From positions 4,154,001-4,218,000 of the forward strand of contig NZ_CP181045.1 in the NCBI RefSeq assembly GCF_047795645.1: DNA of 64,000 nucleotides. Direction: 5' to 3'. This document shows positions 33,805-41,847 of the stretch, piece after piece. The stretch is from Salipaludibacillus sp047795645 (lineage in GTDB: Bacteria > Bacillota > Bacilli > Bacillales > Salisediminibacteriaceae). A program made the translations under genes and the position numbers. The notes under the pieces were generated by a model. The model was not told the origin of the DNA. It saw only the letters and a list, made by a program, of their open reading frames with translations, and ran no database searches. How positions within the stretch are numbered: position 1 is the first letter of the stretch; the number at the start of each line of letters is the position of its first letter.

Positions 33805-35034
33805 ATGGCAACTCATATGACTGGTAGTTTTCATTTGATGAAATCGCTGAACAGAGCGCTTATTTTAAATACAATTCGGAGCAATGGAGCAATTTCACGG
33901 TCGGATATTGCTAAGAAAACAAAACTCACCCCGCCAACAGTGACAAATATTGTGAGTGAGTTGATCAAAGCACAATTAGTACTTGAAAGTAGGTCGGGTA
34001 TATCTAATGGAGGAAGAAGGCCAATTTTACTAACAATTGATTCCGATAGTAGATATATAATCGGAGTGGATGTCGGAGTAAGAAAGGTTCGACTAGCTTT
34101 AACGAATTTGAATGCAGATATCTCGATGCGAAAAATTGAATCGATGCCTTCCCAGGAACATTTAGATGAAAAGAGTTTTATTGATTTTTTGCAAGAAATT
34201 ATTGGCAACTTTCTTGGAGAAGTGACGGATGAAAAAAGTAAATTGATTGGAATTGGCGTGGCTATGCACGGGATTGTAGATCACGATACAGGAATATCCG
34301 TGCACGCTCCGACACTGAAGTTAGAAAATGTGCCAGTGAAGCAAGTTCTTGAAGATGCTTTCCATCTTCCAGTTCGTGTCGAAAATGATGCGAAAGCTTT
34401 AGCATTAGGAGAGAAATGGTTCGGTGCCGGAAAAGAGTCGGATCACTTTGTCTGTCTAAATGTAGGTGAAGGAATCGGTGGTGGGATCATTTTGAACGAT
34501 GAGCTGTTCCATGGAAATGATAGTTTGGCTGGGGAAATTGGTCATACGGTGATTGATAGTGACGGTCCAGAATGTTCTTGTGGAAATAAAGGGTGTTTTC
34601 AAACATTAGCTTCTGGTTATGCTTTGAAAGAGCGGACAAAAGAACAAATTAAGCAAGGGGTTGAAACAAGTTTAACCGACAAGATAGGAACAGACATGGA
34701 TTTGTTAGATGGTCAACAGATATTCGAATCTGCGCTGGAGGGGGATCCTCTTGCAAAACGAGTGTTACATGAAACCGGTGAATATTTAGGGGTAGGAATT
34801 CTTAATATCATTCATTTCCTTAATCCGAGTATGATCATTATCGGAGGTGGAGTGTCAAAAGCGGACTTGTTCATCATGAAACCAGTAATTGATAGCATTC
34901 AAGTGAGAGCATTAAGTGAACGAGCGAAAAAAACAAAAATTGTTGTTTCCGAATTAGGTGAAGAAGGATCACTGATCGGTGCTTGCACTCTTGTTCTGTC
35001 TGAATTGTTCAGCTATCAACACGAGCATAAATAA
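33805..35034 (+). CDS. ROK-family repressor of the gal operon
   Basis: A 409-residue XylR/NagC-type regulator. A winged helix-turn-helix (~10-70, AISRSDIAKKTKLTPPTVTNI) is fused to a sugar-kinase-like ROK domain. The ROK zinc site is present in ECSCGNKGCFQ, and the phosphate loop GVDVGVRKVRLAL is present. The ATG at 33805 has AAAGGGG upstream. Being the last gene of the gal cluster, it most likely senses galactose or a derivative and represses galKET at the paired 23-bp operators. Confidence 0.85.
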   Translation: MATHMTGSFHLMKSLNRALILNTIRSNGAISRSDIAKKTKLTPPTVTNIVSELIKAQLVLESRSGISNGGRRPILLTIDSDSRYIIGVDVGVRKVRLALTNLNADISMRKIESMPSQEHLDEKSFIDFLQEIIGNFLGEVTDEKSKLIGIGVAMHGIVDHDTGISVHAPTLKLENVPVKQVLEDAFHLPVRVENDAKALALGEKWFGAGKESDHFVCLNVGEGIGGGIILNDELFHGNDSLAGEIGHTVIDSDGPECSCGNKGCFQTLASGYALKERTKEQIKQGVETSLTDKIGTDMDLLDGQQIFESALEGDPLAKRVLHETGEYLGVGILNIIHFLNPSMIIIGGGVSKADLFIMKPVIDSIQVRALSERAKKTKIVVSELGEEGSLIGACTLVLSELFSYQHEHK

Positions 35035-35046
35035 TTTTGTGTCTTT

Positions 35047-35090
35047 AACCCAATTAACCAGGTATACTGGTAATAATTGGGTTTTATCTT
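35047..35090 (+). terminator. intrinsic terminator of the gal operon
   Basis: AACCCAATTA / TAATTGGGTT encloses an inner ACCAG / CTGGT pair, followed by TTTTATC. Confidence 0.85.
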
Positions 35091-35187
35091 TCCTCTATCG
35101 GAAGTAGTCCCTCTTTCGGATAAACCGATATTCAGTTATTATATAAGGTACAGGAAACTTATATGTGATAAGGAAGGAGTGGAGGAA

Positions 35188-35952
35188 GTGCCTCACATCC
35201 AAAAACTTAAAGATAAAGTACTGGAAAAAACACAACTTGTTTTTATTATATCGGATCCAGAATTACCTGATAATCCGATTGTCTATGCAAATCAAGGGTT
35301 TACGAGTTTGACGGGGTATTCTCAAGAGGATGTTATTGGTAAAAACTGTCGGTTTCTTCAAGGTGATGGAACGGACCAAGAAACTGTAGAAAAATTAAGG
35401 GGAGCAATAGAAAAATTCGAACCGGTATCAGTTGAGATTTTAAACTATAAAAAAAATGGTGAATCATTCTGGAACCTGCTCCACATTGATCCAATCTATC
35501 TCGAAGAAGAAGGGAAACACTACTTCGTAGGTATTCAAAAAGATATCACTGATTTTAAAGAAGCGGAGCAAAAGATTATCAATTACAATAGAGAAATTGA
35601 GTTATTATCAACTCCGCTTGTACCGATCAAACAAGGGGTATCTGTTCTTCCGTTAATAGGAAATGTTGATGAACGAAGAGTGGATGGTATTGTTGATCGA
35701 ATTCTCCCTGAATTAACGAAAGAAGAAGTTGAAACATTAATTTTGGATTTATCTGGTTTTGCAAATATGGATGAACAAGCGACGATAGGGATATTTCAAT
35801 TGAATGATCTGTTGAAGTTAAAAGGAGTTAAATTGATTATTACGGGCGTTTCGCCTAAAATTGCAATGCGCACGCAAGGTTTAAATCTTGATTTTTCTAG
35901 TTTTATTACTTATCGGTCTGTTAAACAGGCGATTGAAGCAATTGATAAATAG
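35188..35952 (+). CDS. ytvA: LOV-STAS blue-light photoreceptor (YtvA-like)
   Basis: A 254-residue protein. The LOV domain (~10-125) has the flavin-binding signature GKNCRFLQG with photoactive Cys54, followed by a J-alpha-like helix (TDFKEAEQKIINYNREIELL) and a STAS domain (~150-254). B. subtilis YtvA has the same order and length (261 aa) and feeds blue light into the stressosome/SigB pathway. I chose the GTG at 35188: AAGGAG lies 8 nt upstream, and the longer frame has no SD and overlaps a terminator. A second LOV protein is encoded at 45066. Confidence 0.88.
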   Translation: MPHIQKLKDKVLEKTQLVFIISDPELPDNPIVYANQGFTSLTGYSQEDVIGKNCRFLQGDGTDQETVEKLRGAIEKFEPVSVEILNYKKNGESFWNLLHIDPIYLEEEGKHYFVGIQKDITDFKEAEQKIINYNREIELLSTPLVPIKQGVSVLPLIGNVDERRVDGIVDRILPELTKEEVETLILDLSGFANMDEQATIGIFQLNDLLKLKGVKLIITGVSPKIAMRTQGLNLDFSSFITYRSVKQAIEAIDK

Positions 35953-36003
35953 GTATATCTGGTTAAGAATTTAAATTGTCAGTTAAGAAGAAAATTACAA
36001 TAG

Positions 36004-36044
36004 AAAATAAGACCATTAGTTTTATGAAATGGTCTTATTTTTAT
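36004..36044 (+). terminator. intrinsic terminator of the LOV-STAS gene
   Basis: A 14-bp stem AAAATAAGACCATT / AATGGTCTTATTTT followed by TTATT. Confidence 0.88.
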
Positions 36045-36084
36045 TGTGAAAAGCATATAAAACCACTACTTAGGAGGAATTCAT

Positions 36085-36369
36085 ATGCATAAAGACGTTG
36101 GTTGGACTACGATTGAAGAAGTTAGGGAAACGATTGAAAATATATATGAGGGCCGTCATATTCGTACTAAAATTGAATTGAAATCATGGTCTTATCATTC
36201 GGAGAAAAGTAATCAAGAAGGAAATTTACCAATAGCTTTTCAAGATTATGTTTCCAATATGAAAGATATTGATTATTTGAGGCAAGTTAAACTAGATTTA
36301 CTGGACTGCGAAGATTTAGGAGGGAAAGAAAAGGTAATAGCGTACTTAACGAAAAGGATAAGTGGATAG
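36085..36369 (+). CDS. small hypothetical protein
   Basis: A 94-residue soluble protein, not recognised. It has a good SD (TAGGAGGA) before the ATG. It is charged and mostly helical by eye, without signal peptide, Cys motif or TM segment. Its start lies 41 bp behind the LOV-STAS terminator, so any cotranscription would be by read-through. Function unknown. Confidence 0.6.
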   Translation: MHKDVGWTTIEEVRETIENIYEGRHIRTKIELKSWSYHSEKSNQEGNLPIAFQDYVSNMKDIDYLRQVKLDLLDCEDLGGKEKVIAYLTKRISG

Positions 36370-36429
36370 TGCGACGAAATTATGATTTAACAAAGATTTA
36401 CTGAAACAGAGATGAAGCAGAATTTTGGA

Positions 36430-36600
36430 TGCAAAAACTGCTGTATTTTTTAATAGGGATGGAGTGCCGTGTTTGCATCCACTGTTTCCGCTTTGCGACG
36501 GAGTAGCATGGTAAGCCTACTGAAGTAACGCTTTGTGGAAGCTTACCATAATCCATCTCCCGCAGGAGCACTCTTCAGTAGTGGGAACTAAGTGGCGGTA
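36430..36600. repeat. non-coding palindromic intergenic element
   Basis: A stem-forming, GC-richer block: ATGGTAAGC (36508-36516) pairs with GCTTACCAT (36541-36549), and CTACTGAAG (36517-36525) pairs with CTTCAGTAG (36573-36581). It includes TCTCCCGCAGGAG, a string I associate with dispersed intergenic repeats in Bacillaceae. No gene is present. Copy number elsewhere is unknown. Confidence 0.45.
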
Positions 36601-36627
36601 CTAGTAGTTGTAGTCGACAGAGTAACA

Positions 36628-37017
36628 CTATTTATCGTAATCAGGTTGGATAATTGTAAGAATAAGAAACAAAATAAAGCTAATCGCCAATACTGAACCA
36701 CTTACAATATAAAAAATCAGTGAGAACACTTCAGGTAAGGGAACTACATCGAGCATAAAAACATACATACCTAAATTCAATCCTATCGCCCCAATGAGTG
36801 CTGTCCATACATGTAGTTTCGTTAATAAACCGTTCGTAGGCTTATAGACTTTATAAAACATACTCCATGAGAATAATGACAGCCATCCTACTACGAGAAC
36901 ATGCGCATGAATTGGTCTCAAAGCATAGGAACCAGCCCCTGCCATATGAGCACCCATCATGACACCGATTACTCCGAAGATAGCTGAAGCAATTAGTAGC
37001 TTTTTACTATGTGACAT
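36628..37017 (-). CDS. four-TM membrane protein, oxidase-subunit-I-like
   Basis: A 129-residue integral membrane protein with four TM helices. The segment AGSYALRPIHAHVLVVGWLSLFSWSMFYKVYK resembles the N-terminal helices of heme-copper oxidase/NnrS-type proteins, where the His residues would bind heme (here His at ~37 and 39). It is far too short to be an oxidase. Such small proteins are common but uncharacterised in Bacillaceae. GAAGGAGCG precedes the ATG. Confidence 0.6.
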   Translation of the reverse strand: MSHSKKLLIASAIFGVIGVMMGAHMAGAGSYALRPIHAHVLVVGWLSLFSWSMFYKVYKPTNGLLTKLHVWTALIGAIGLNLGMYVFMLDVVPLPEVFSLIFYIVSGSVLAISFILFLILTIIQPDYDK

Positions 37018-37202
37018 GTTTTTCGCTCCTTCTAAATTATTTGATACAAAAGCTAGTCTACCATTTTGAGCGTTTCTTTTCGAGAGCGAGCTTTTACTAT
37101 TTATTTTTAACGAAAAACTGGTAGGGCTAGAAAGCTATTCAAATTAGTGTTAAGATTAATTGTTACAAATGAAATATATTGTTAGGATGGAGAAGATTAA
37201 CG

Positions 37203-37829
37203 ATGAAAAATAGATTAATAATTGGAGTCTTTTATTTAATAGGAATGGTTTTCCTCTCCTTTGGTATTAGTATGATTATTTTAGCTGGTCTAGGAGCTGG
37301 CCCTTGGGATGCATTGTTTGTCGCGCTTTCAACGAATGTCGGACTCACTGTTGGTAGTTGGACTTTTATTATAGGATTTGTATTGATTATACTTAATGGT
37401 CTCTTGTTAAAAAAGAAGCCAGATTTTGCAGCACTTATTACGATGTTTTTGATCGGTGGATTCGTTGATTTTTGGTTACTTTTAGCTTTTTCAGATTTGG
37501 TGGTCGCTTCGGTGATGATCAGAGCGGCTATGTTAATTATTGGTATTTTATGCAGCGCGACAGGTATTGCAAGTTACTTACAATCGAATTTTGCGAGAAA
37601 TCCGATCGATCATGCAATGATGGTGTTTCATGAATTGACAGGGAAAAGCCTTTCCTTTTCAAAAACATTCATAGAAGTAGTAGTATTAATTATTGCCTTT
37701 TTTATCGGTGGACCGATCGGGTTTGGAACTGTTCTTGTGGCACTGGGAATTGGCCCGTTGATTCAAGTCTTTTACAAGCCAATAACGACATTAAGGATTC
37801 GATTTTGTTCTGAAGCATTTGTCAGCTAA
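37203..37829 (+). CDS. YczE/YyaS/YitT-family membrane protein
   Basis: A 208-residue protein with five to six TM helices. The family segments GAGPWDALFVALS and NPIDHAMMVFHELTGKSLSFSKTFIE are clear. The function of these proteins is not settled; YczE affects lipopeptide production in some bacilli. The ATG at 37203 is preceded by GGATGGAG. Confidence 0.75.
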   Translation: MKNRLIIGVFYLIGMVFLSFGISMIILAGLGAGPWDALFVALSTNVGLTVGSWTFIIGFVLIILNGLLLKKKPDFAALITMFLIGGFVDFWLLLAFSDLVVASVMIRAAMLIIGILCSATGIASYLQSNFARNPIDHAMMVFHELTGKSLSFSKTFIEVVVLIIAFFIGGPIGFGTVLVALGIGPLIQVFYKPITTLRIRFCSEAFVS

Positions 37830-37918
37830 TTTGAAGTGCTTTCATGAACTCGTAAATTATACGGACTGAAAGCGACGCAGTTAATTCGGCTCTACTGAAA
37901 AGAAGATGTTGTAAATAG

Positions 37919-37955
37919 AAAAAGCAGGCGTCTCATAAGAGAGCCTGCTTTTTTG
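37919..37955 (+). terminator. intrinsic terminator of the yczE-like gene
   Basis: AAAGCAGGC-G-TCTC / GAGA-GCCTGCTTT with a single bulge, followed by TTTTTT. Confidence 0.88.
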
Positions 37956-38089
37956 TTGAAATTTTAAAAGGAAAGTTATTTTCTTACTATAAGGTAATGA
38001 CGCTTATACATTCTAGTTGGTCATGATTTCTATTCGATTATAATTTGCCGCGGTAAATCACTGCAATAGACTTAATTGCTTAAATAATG

Positions 38090-38300
38090 AAAGCCCTACC
38101 TCTCTTTCATCCTTGCGGCTCCGAGACCGCGCCAGTGTATATAAGGCATACTCGAAGTGTTCACAGGATTCCAGATTCTTTATACAACCTGTAGATGTAA
38201 GAGGTTCTAATTAGAATCCCCTACTAATCAATTTATCAAAACGTTTCGTGCCAGAATGAAGCACAACAAATATTATATACTATTCTGTTTTGAATGTCAA
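38090..38300 (-). ncRNA. candidate structured non-coding RNA with a consensus promoter
   Basis: On the minus strand TTGACA (38295-38300), exactly 17 nt, and TATAAT (38272-38277) form a perfect SigA promoter, yet no ORF of size or SD follows before the convergent yczE terminator. The ~170-nt product is rich in pairing: CTTCATTC near its 5' end can pair with GGATGAA(A)G near 38120, AACCT with AGGTT, and GATTCT with AGAATC. A weaker plus-strand promoter (TTGGTC-16-TATAAT, 38017-38044) also exists, so the transcribed strand is not certain. The size and end-pairing allow a 6S-like RNA, but I could not match a known family. Confidence 0.5.
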
Positions 38301-38340
38301 CTTTTATTTTGATTATCATAAAAATCGTTAACGGGTTTTT

Positions 38341-38457
38341 CTATCGCCGATTCAGCTTGCGTAACGCACAAGCTGGGTCCTCTTGAGCAGTATCTTTCCC
38401 ACATTGGCTCATCAGTATCTTTTCGAATTGGGCTTCATAACGCTCAAGTGCCTTCTA
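38341..38457 (-). other. short open remnant/structured spacer downstream of dps
   Basis: A 37-codon stretch open on the minus strand without a start or SD ends in TAG at 38341. It also contains the hairpin CAGCTT...AAGCTG and a repeated AAAGATACTG. It may be a decayed gene end or a dispersed repeat. No function is claimed. Confidence 0.3.
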
Positions 38458-38491
38458 ATGCAATTTTTTCAAAACCGCTCACCCATAAAAT

Positions 38492-38520
38492 AAAGAAAAA
38501 GGCTTATCACCAATATTACT
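38492..38520 (-). terminator. possible terminator of the dps gene
   Basis: CCAATA-TTAC-TATTGG is a 6-bp hairpin; on the minus strand GATAAGCCTTTTTC follows. It is short, so the assignment is tentative. Confidence 0.4.
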
Positions 38521-38546
38521 ATTGGGACAACCTCGTTCTCTTATGG

Positions 38547-38990
38547 TTATTTTCCTAAAAAAGCATTCAACATCCATGTATGTTGTTCAATAGAAGATTT
38601 TAAAGCAATAAACATATCGCCAGTAGCGTCATCGCCATTTTCTTCTGCAACTTGAATTAACTCATAAGACTCCTTACTAAGTGTAGTGAAGTCTTCAGCT
38701 AGTGCATTCACCATTTCTTTGGCTGTTTCATTACCATTAGCCTCATTAATAGATGAACTCTCTAAATACTCTTTCAATGTTGCGACAGGTTTTCCGCCTA
38801 TTGTTAAAATTCGTTCAGCGATGTCATCAATTGTAGTGGCAGCTTCATTGTAAAACTCTTCGAATTTCTCATGTAGAGTGAAGAAATTCTCACCTTTAAC
38901 ATACCAATGAAAGTTGTGTAATTTGGTGTTTAGTACATTCCAATTGGATAATTGATGATTTAATTCCTTAACTAAAAGTTGATTACTCAT
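38547..38990 (-). CDS. dps: Dps-family ferroxidase/DNA protection protein
   Basis: A 147-residue Dps/MrgA-like mini-ferritin. The inter-subunit ferroxidase ligands are in LHNFHWYVKGENFFTLHEKFEEFYNEAATTIDDIAER (nt ~38840-38940), with the His, Asp and Glu positions of the family. Dps dodecamers oxidise Fe2+ with H2O2 and shield DNA. A PerR/Fur-type box lies 75 bp upstream, as for mrgA in B. subtilis. Confidence 0.92.
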   Translation of the reverse strand: MSNQLLVKELNHQLSNWNVLNTKLHNFHWYVKGENFFTLHEKFEEFYNEAATTIDDIAERILTIGGKPVATLKEYLESSSINEANGNETAKEMVNALAEDFTTLSKESYELIQVAEENGDDATGDMFIALKSSIEQHTWMLNAFLGK

Positions 38991-39064
38991 GTTTTTAGCA
39001 CCTCTCCAGTATTATTTATATTTATTATAATAAGATTGTATAATAGATTATATAAGAAATCAAA

Positions 39065-39079
39065 TGATAATAATTATAA
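39065..39079. promoter_or_regulatory. PerR/Fur box upstream of dps
   Basis: TGATAATAATTATAA matches 14 of 15 bases of the PerR consensus TTATAATNATTATAA and 14 of 15 of the Fur core TGATAATNATTATCA. PerR is the likely binder because the target is dps. Confidence 0.75.
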
Positions 39080-39204
39080 ATAAGGATTTTAAACCGCGGT
39101 TTATTTTAGAATATTTCACATAAAATTAGTCGGAATTAATGGCATGGATGAGCATAATCGCTTATAATAGATGAAATAGACTTTATGAATTGGAGGACGT
39201 GATG

Positions 39205-39546
39205 ATGAACAAAAAATCGATTGCGGTGGCAAGCGTAATGACATCAATTGTAGCGGGTTTTATTTTTGTCTATTTCATCACGTTAAATGATGAAATGAAA
39301 CAGCAGGCAAAAAAAGAAGCAATTACGCTTATTTCAGATTTGAAGGAAGTAGACGAAACTGAATTAACTGTAGATTCTTCAGATTTTGCTCGTGATTATG
39401 GTAGTTATGCTATTGCAGTGATTGACAAAGAAAAGGCAGAGAAGTACCAAGTCGCAGTTATCCTAAATGAGGAGCATAGTGGTATCGATTTCGCTATTGA
39501 TGTGACAGATACCTACGATAAGTACGGTCTTGCTTATTGCCATTAG
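39205..39546 (+). CDS. small membrane-anchored/secreted hypothetical protein
   Basis: A 113-residue protein with an N-terminal hydrophobic segment (~5-25, signal anchor or signal peptide) and a small acidic extracellular domain. No family recognised. I prefer ATG 39205, 8 nt after TGGAGG, over the ATG three bases earlier. It is monocistronic with its own terminator. Confidence 0.65.
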   Translation: MNKKSIAVASVMTSIVAGFIFVYFITLNDEMKQQAKKEAITLISDLKEVDETELTVDSSDFARDYGSYAIAVIDKEKAEKYQVAVILNEEHSGIDFAIDVTDTYDKYGLAYCH

Positions 39547-39563
39547 GTGAACTATATGATTCC

Positions 39564-39592
39564 AACCATACCGTAATTGGTATGGTTTTTAT
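39564..39592 (+). terminator. intrinsic terminator
   Basis: AACCATACC / GGTATGGTT, 9-bp stem with loop GTAATT, followed by TTTATT. Confidence 0.88.
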
Positions 39593-39674
39593 TTGGAACA
39601 ATAAAATCCTAGGAAACCATGACCAAAGAGAACAACTTAATTCAACATAATTGATGAGAGTAAGATAGATGTAT

Positions 39675-39736
39675 TGTAAACCCGATAAACTTGTGCAAAG
39701 AAAGTCGGAGTGACGAGTGTAAACCCTGATAAACTA
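39675..39736 (+). promoter_or_regulatory. direct repeat upstream of the AraC-type gene
   Basis: TGTAAACCCGATAAACT (39675-39691) recurs as TGTAAACCCTGATAAACT (39719-39736), 44 bp apart start to start. The second copy ends 28 bp before the AraC-family start codon. It could be an autoregulatory site. Confidence 0.4.
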
Positions 39737-39763
39737 TGAAGTAAGGGAAAGGGAGGTTATAAC

Positions 39764-40609
39764 ATGGATTTGCTCAAGGGTATGAATGACGCGTTGCATT
39801 ATATTGAAGAAAAGCTAACTGATCGAATTGACTTCAAGGAGGTGGCGAAACGTGCATACTGTTCTGAGTATCATTTCAAAAGAATGTTTTCGTTTCTTGC
39901 AGGAGTAACACTTTCGGAATATATACGTCGTAGGCGCTTGACTCTTGCAGCATTTGAATTAAAGGATCGAGGAGTAAAAGTAATTGATGTAGCTGTCAAA
40001 TATGGCTATACTTCACCGGATTCTTTTGCAAAAGCTTTTCAAAGTTTGCATGGAGTGACACCAACAACTGCAAGAGACCATTCACATTCCCTAAAAGCTT
40101 ATCCACGAATGACCTTCCAATTATCCATTAAGGGAGGAGCAGAAATGAATTATAGAATCGAACAGAAACAAGCATTTCGTACGGTAGGGATCAAAAACCG
40201 AATCAACTTGCAGGGGAGTGGTAATAACCCAGAAATAGAAAGAATTATCGATGCTATTAGTGATGATACGTATGTTCAACTAGAAGGCCTTTCTGACCTT
40301 GATCCATCAGGAGTGATTCACATATGTACAAACTTTTTTGAAGAGAGTTCTGAATTTGGGGAGCTTGATTATTATGTAGCGGCGGCAACGACTAAGAGTG
40401 CACCAAATACAATGGCGACGTTAGATGTACCTGCGCTTACGTGGGCTGTGTTTGAAGTTGATGGGCCATGGGAGGAAGTACAGGAAGTATGGGAAAGAGT
40501 TTACTCTGAATGGTTTCCTTCATCAGGGTATGAGCATGTCGAAGGACCAGAAATTCTGGCTAGTACTGATACTCAAAGTGAAATTTGGATCCCAGTTGTG
40601 AAACAATAA
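39764..40609 (+). CDS. AraC-family regulator with GyrI-like effector domain
   Basis: A 281-residue regulator. Two helix-turn-helix motifs fill ~5-105 (FKEVAKRAYCSEYHFKRMFS, VIDVAVKYGYTSPDSFAKAFQ), followed by a GyrI-like/AraC effector-binding domain (~125-281) that binds amphipathic drugs in relatives such as Rob and BmrR-like proteins. GGGAGG lies before the ATG. No efflux gene is adjacent, so the regulon is unknown. Confidence 0.88.
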   Translation: MDLLKGMNDALHYIEEKLTDRIDFKEVAKRAYCSEYHFKRMFSFLAGVTLSEYIRRRRLTLAAFELKDRGVKVIDVAVKYGYTSPDSFAKAFQSLHGVTPTTARDHSHSLKAYPRMTFQLSIKGGAEMNYRIEQKQAFRTVGIKNRINLQGSGNNPEIERIIDAISDDTYVQLEGLSDLDPSGVIHICTNFFEESSEFGELDYYVAAATTKSAPNTMATLDVPALTWAVFEVDGPWEEVQEVWERVYSEWFPSSGYEHVEGPEILASTDTQSEIWIPVVKQ

Positions 40610-40613
40610 AAAA

Positions 40614-40650
40614 GAAAAAACCTGAAAACCAGTTGGTTTCAGGTTTTTTC
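40614..40650. terminator. bidirectional intrinsic terminator
   Basis: GAAAAAACCTGAAA-ACC / GGT-TTCAGGTTTTTTC between convergent genes, loop AGTT, one bulged A. Confidence 0.88.
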
Positions 40651-40653
40651 TTT

Positions 40654-41286
40654 CTACTCAGCTTTTTTACAGACCGCAATTCCTAATGGATAATGGAGAC
40701 CATTACGTTTTTCCCTTTCAAAGGATACACCATGTTGATAGTAAAAATCAACGTGAGCAAATGGAAGAGCTTCATCGTTAAATAGTGAGATGAACTCTAC
40801 TTCAGTTAGCTGATGGTAATGAAAAGGTGATCCGCATGGTTCTCCACGCCCTTCTCCAAAAGGAGTTGATAAAATTAATTTCCCACCTGGAGCAAGAAGT
40901 TCATATACCTTCATTAGAAATTCTTTATCGTCAGGAACGTGCTCAATCGTTTCAAAGGACAAGATCGTATTAAACGTGCCAATTTTATTTTTGAGGTTGC
41001 TATCTAATGCATCTCCCTGCAGAAATGATAAGAGAGGGTGGTAATAATGTTTGTGTGCGTAATCGACGGTTTCTTTGTCGATGTCGACGCCTAAAATAGA
41101 TGATATATCGCGCTTTTTTGCTTTCGCGATCATCTTTGTTCCATAACCAGTTCCACATGCAATATCAAGTACTTTCCCTTTTGCGTATGGGAAGGCAAAA
41201 TAATACCTTGCTAAATGTTCCAGTAGCAATCCGTTTGTAGGTTTCATTTCTTCGGGGATGATTCGTTCTCCAGTGTCTTGTAACAC
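40654..41286 (-). CDS. class I SAM-dependent methyltransferase
   Basis: A 210-residue Rossmann-fold methyltransferase. Motif I is VLDIACGTGYGTKMI, motif II ends at GVDIDKE, and motif IV is in TILSFETIEHVPD. The type-11 domain has no recognisable substrate domain. It starts at GTG (41286) with CGGTGA upstream. The substrate is unknown. Confidence 0.82.
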   Translation of the reverse strand: MLQDTGERIIPEEMKPTNGLLLEHLARYYFAFPYAKGKVLDIACGTGYGTKMIAKAKKRDISSILGVDIDKETVDYAHKHYYHPLLSFLQGDALDSNLKNKIGTFNTILSFETIEHVPDDKEFLMKVYELLAPGGKLILSTPFGEGRGEPCGSPFHYHQLTEVEFISLFNDEALPFAHVDFYYQHGVSFEREKRNGLHYPLGIAVCKKAE

Positions 41287-41357
41287 ATGTTTTCACCGCT
41301 ATCTACCAGTATAGTTATTTTCTATTTTAACCCATAAAAATCAATTTACAATCAAAT

Positions 41358-41393
41358 AGTAAAAACCAGCGAGGACAAAAAGCCTCACTGGTT
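41358..41393 (-). terminator. intrinsic terminator of the sulP-uspA operon
   Basis: AACCAGCGAGG / CCTCACTGGTT, 11-bp stem with one mismatch, minus-strand tail TTTTACTATTT. Confidence 0.8.
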
Positions 41394-41402
41394 ATTAGAC
41401 TA

Positions 41403-41828
41403 TTATTTAACCATTAACACAGGTGCTTTTACATGCTTCATTACTTTGTGACTGACGCTGCCTAAAACCATTGTCTGAACACCGCTAAGACCGCGACTTC
41501 CAATAACAAGAGCATCGTAGCTGCCTTTATTTGCATGATCAATAATTGATTCTGCAGCCCCGTTGCTTCCGTGTAGGACCGTTGTTGTAAATTCAATTCC
41601 TGATTCACTCATCATTTCTTCATAAGGTGTTATCATTTTTTTTCTTTTTCTTGAAGCAGCATCGGAATCACCATATTGGAGTACATCCGATTTAGATTTA
41701 TTTCCAGCAACAACATAAAGGATTTCGACTTTTCCGTTTCCTTCTAAAGTTGCTAATTCAACTGCTTTTTGTGCTGCGCGATTTGCATGATCTGATCCGT
41801 CGATAGCTAGTAATAGATGTTTAAACAT
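41403..41828 (-). CDS. universal stress protein UspA
   Basis: A 141-residue UspA-fold protein. The ATP-binding pattern G-2x-G-9x-G-S appears in GSRGLSGVQTMVLGSVSHKV, and the N terminus is KHLLLAIDGSDHANRA. It is 19 bp behind the SulP gene and cotranscribed, so it may modulate that transporter. GGGGGATA is the SD. Confidence 0.9.
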   Translation of the reverse strand: MFKHLLLAIDGSDHANRAAQKAVELATLEGNGKVEILYVVAGNKSKSDVLQYGDSDAASRKRKKMITPYEEMMSESGIEFTTTVLHGSNGAAESIIDHANKGSYDALVIGSRGLSGVQTMVLGSVSHKVMKHVKAPVLMVK

Positions 41829-41847
41829 AACGTATCCCCCAAAATAA

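Noticed and set aside
38100..38150. tRNA-like GC hairpin GCGGTCTCGGAGCCGC
   Set aside because: No cloverleaf, T-loop or acceptor stem can be formed around it.
38090..38300. Firm call of 6S RNA
   Set aside because: Length and pairing ends are compatible, but I cannot align it to the 6S consensus by eye and the strand is not certain.
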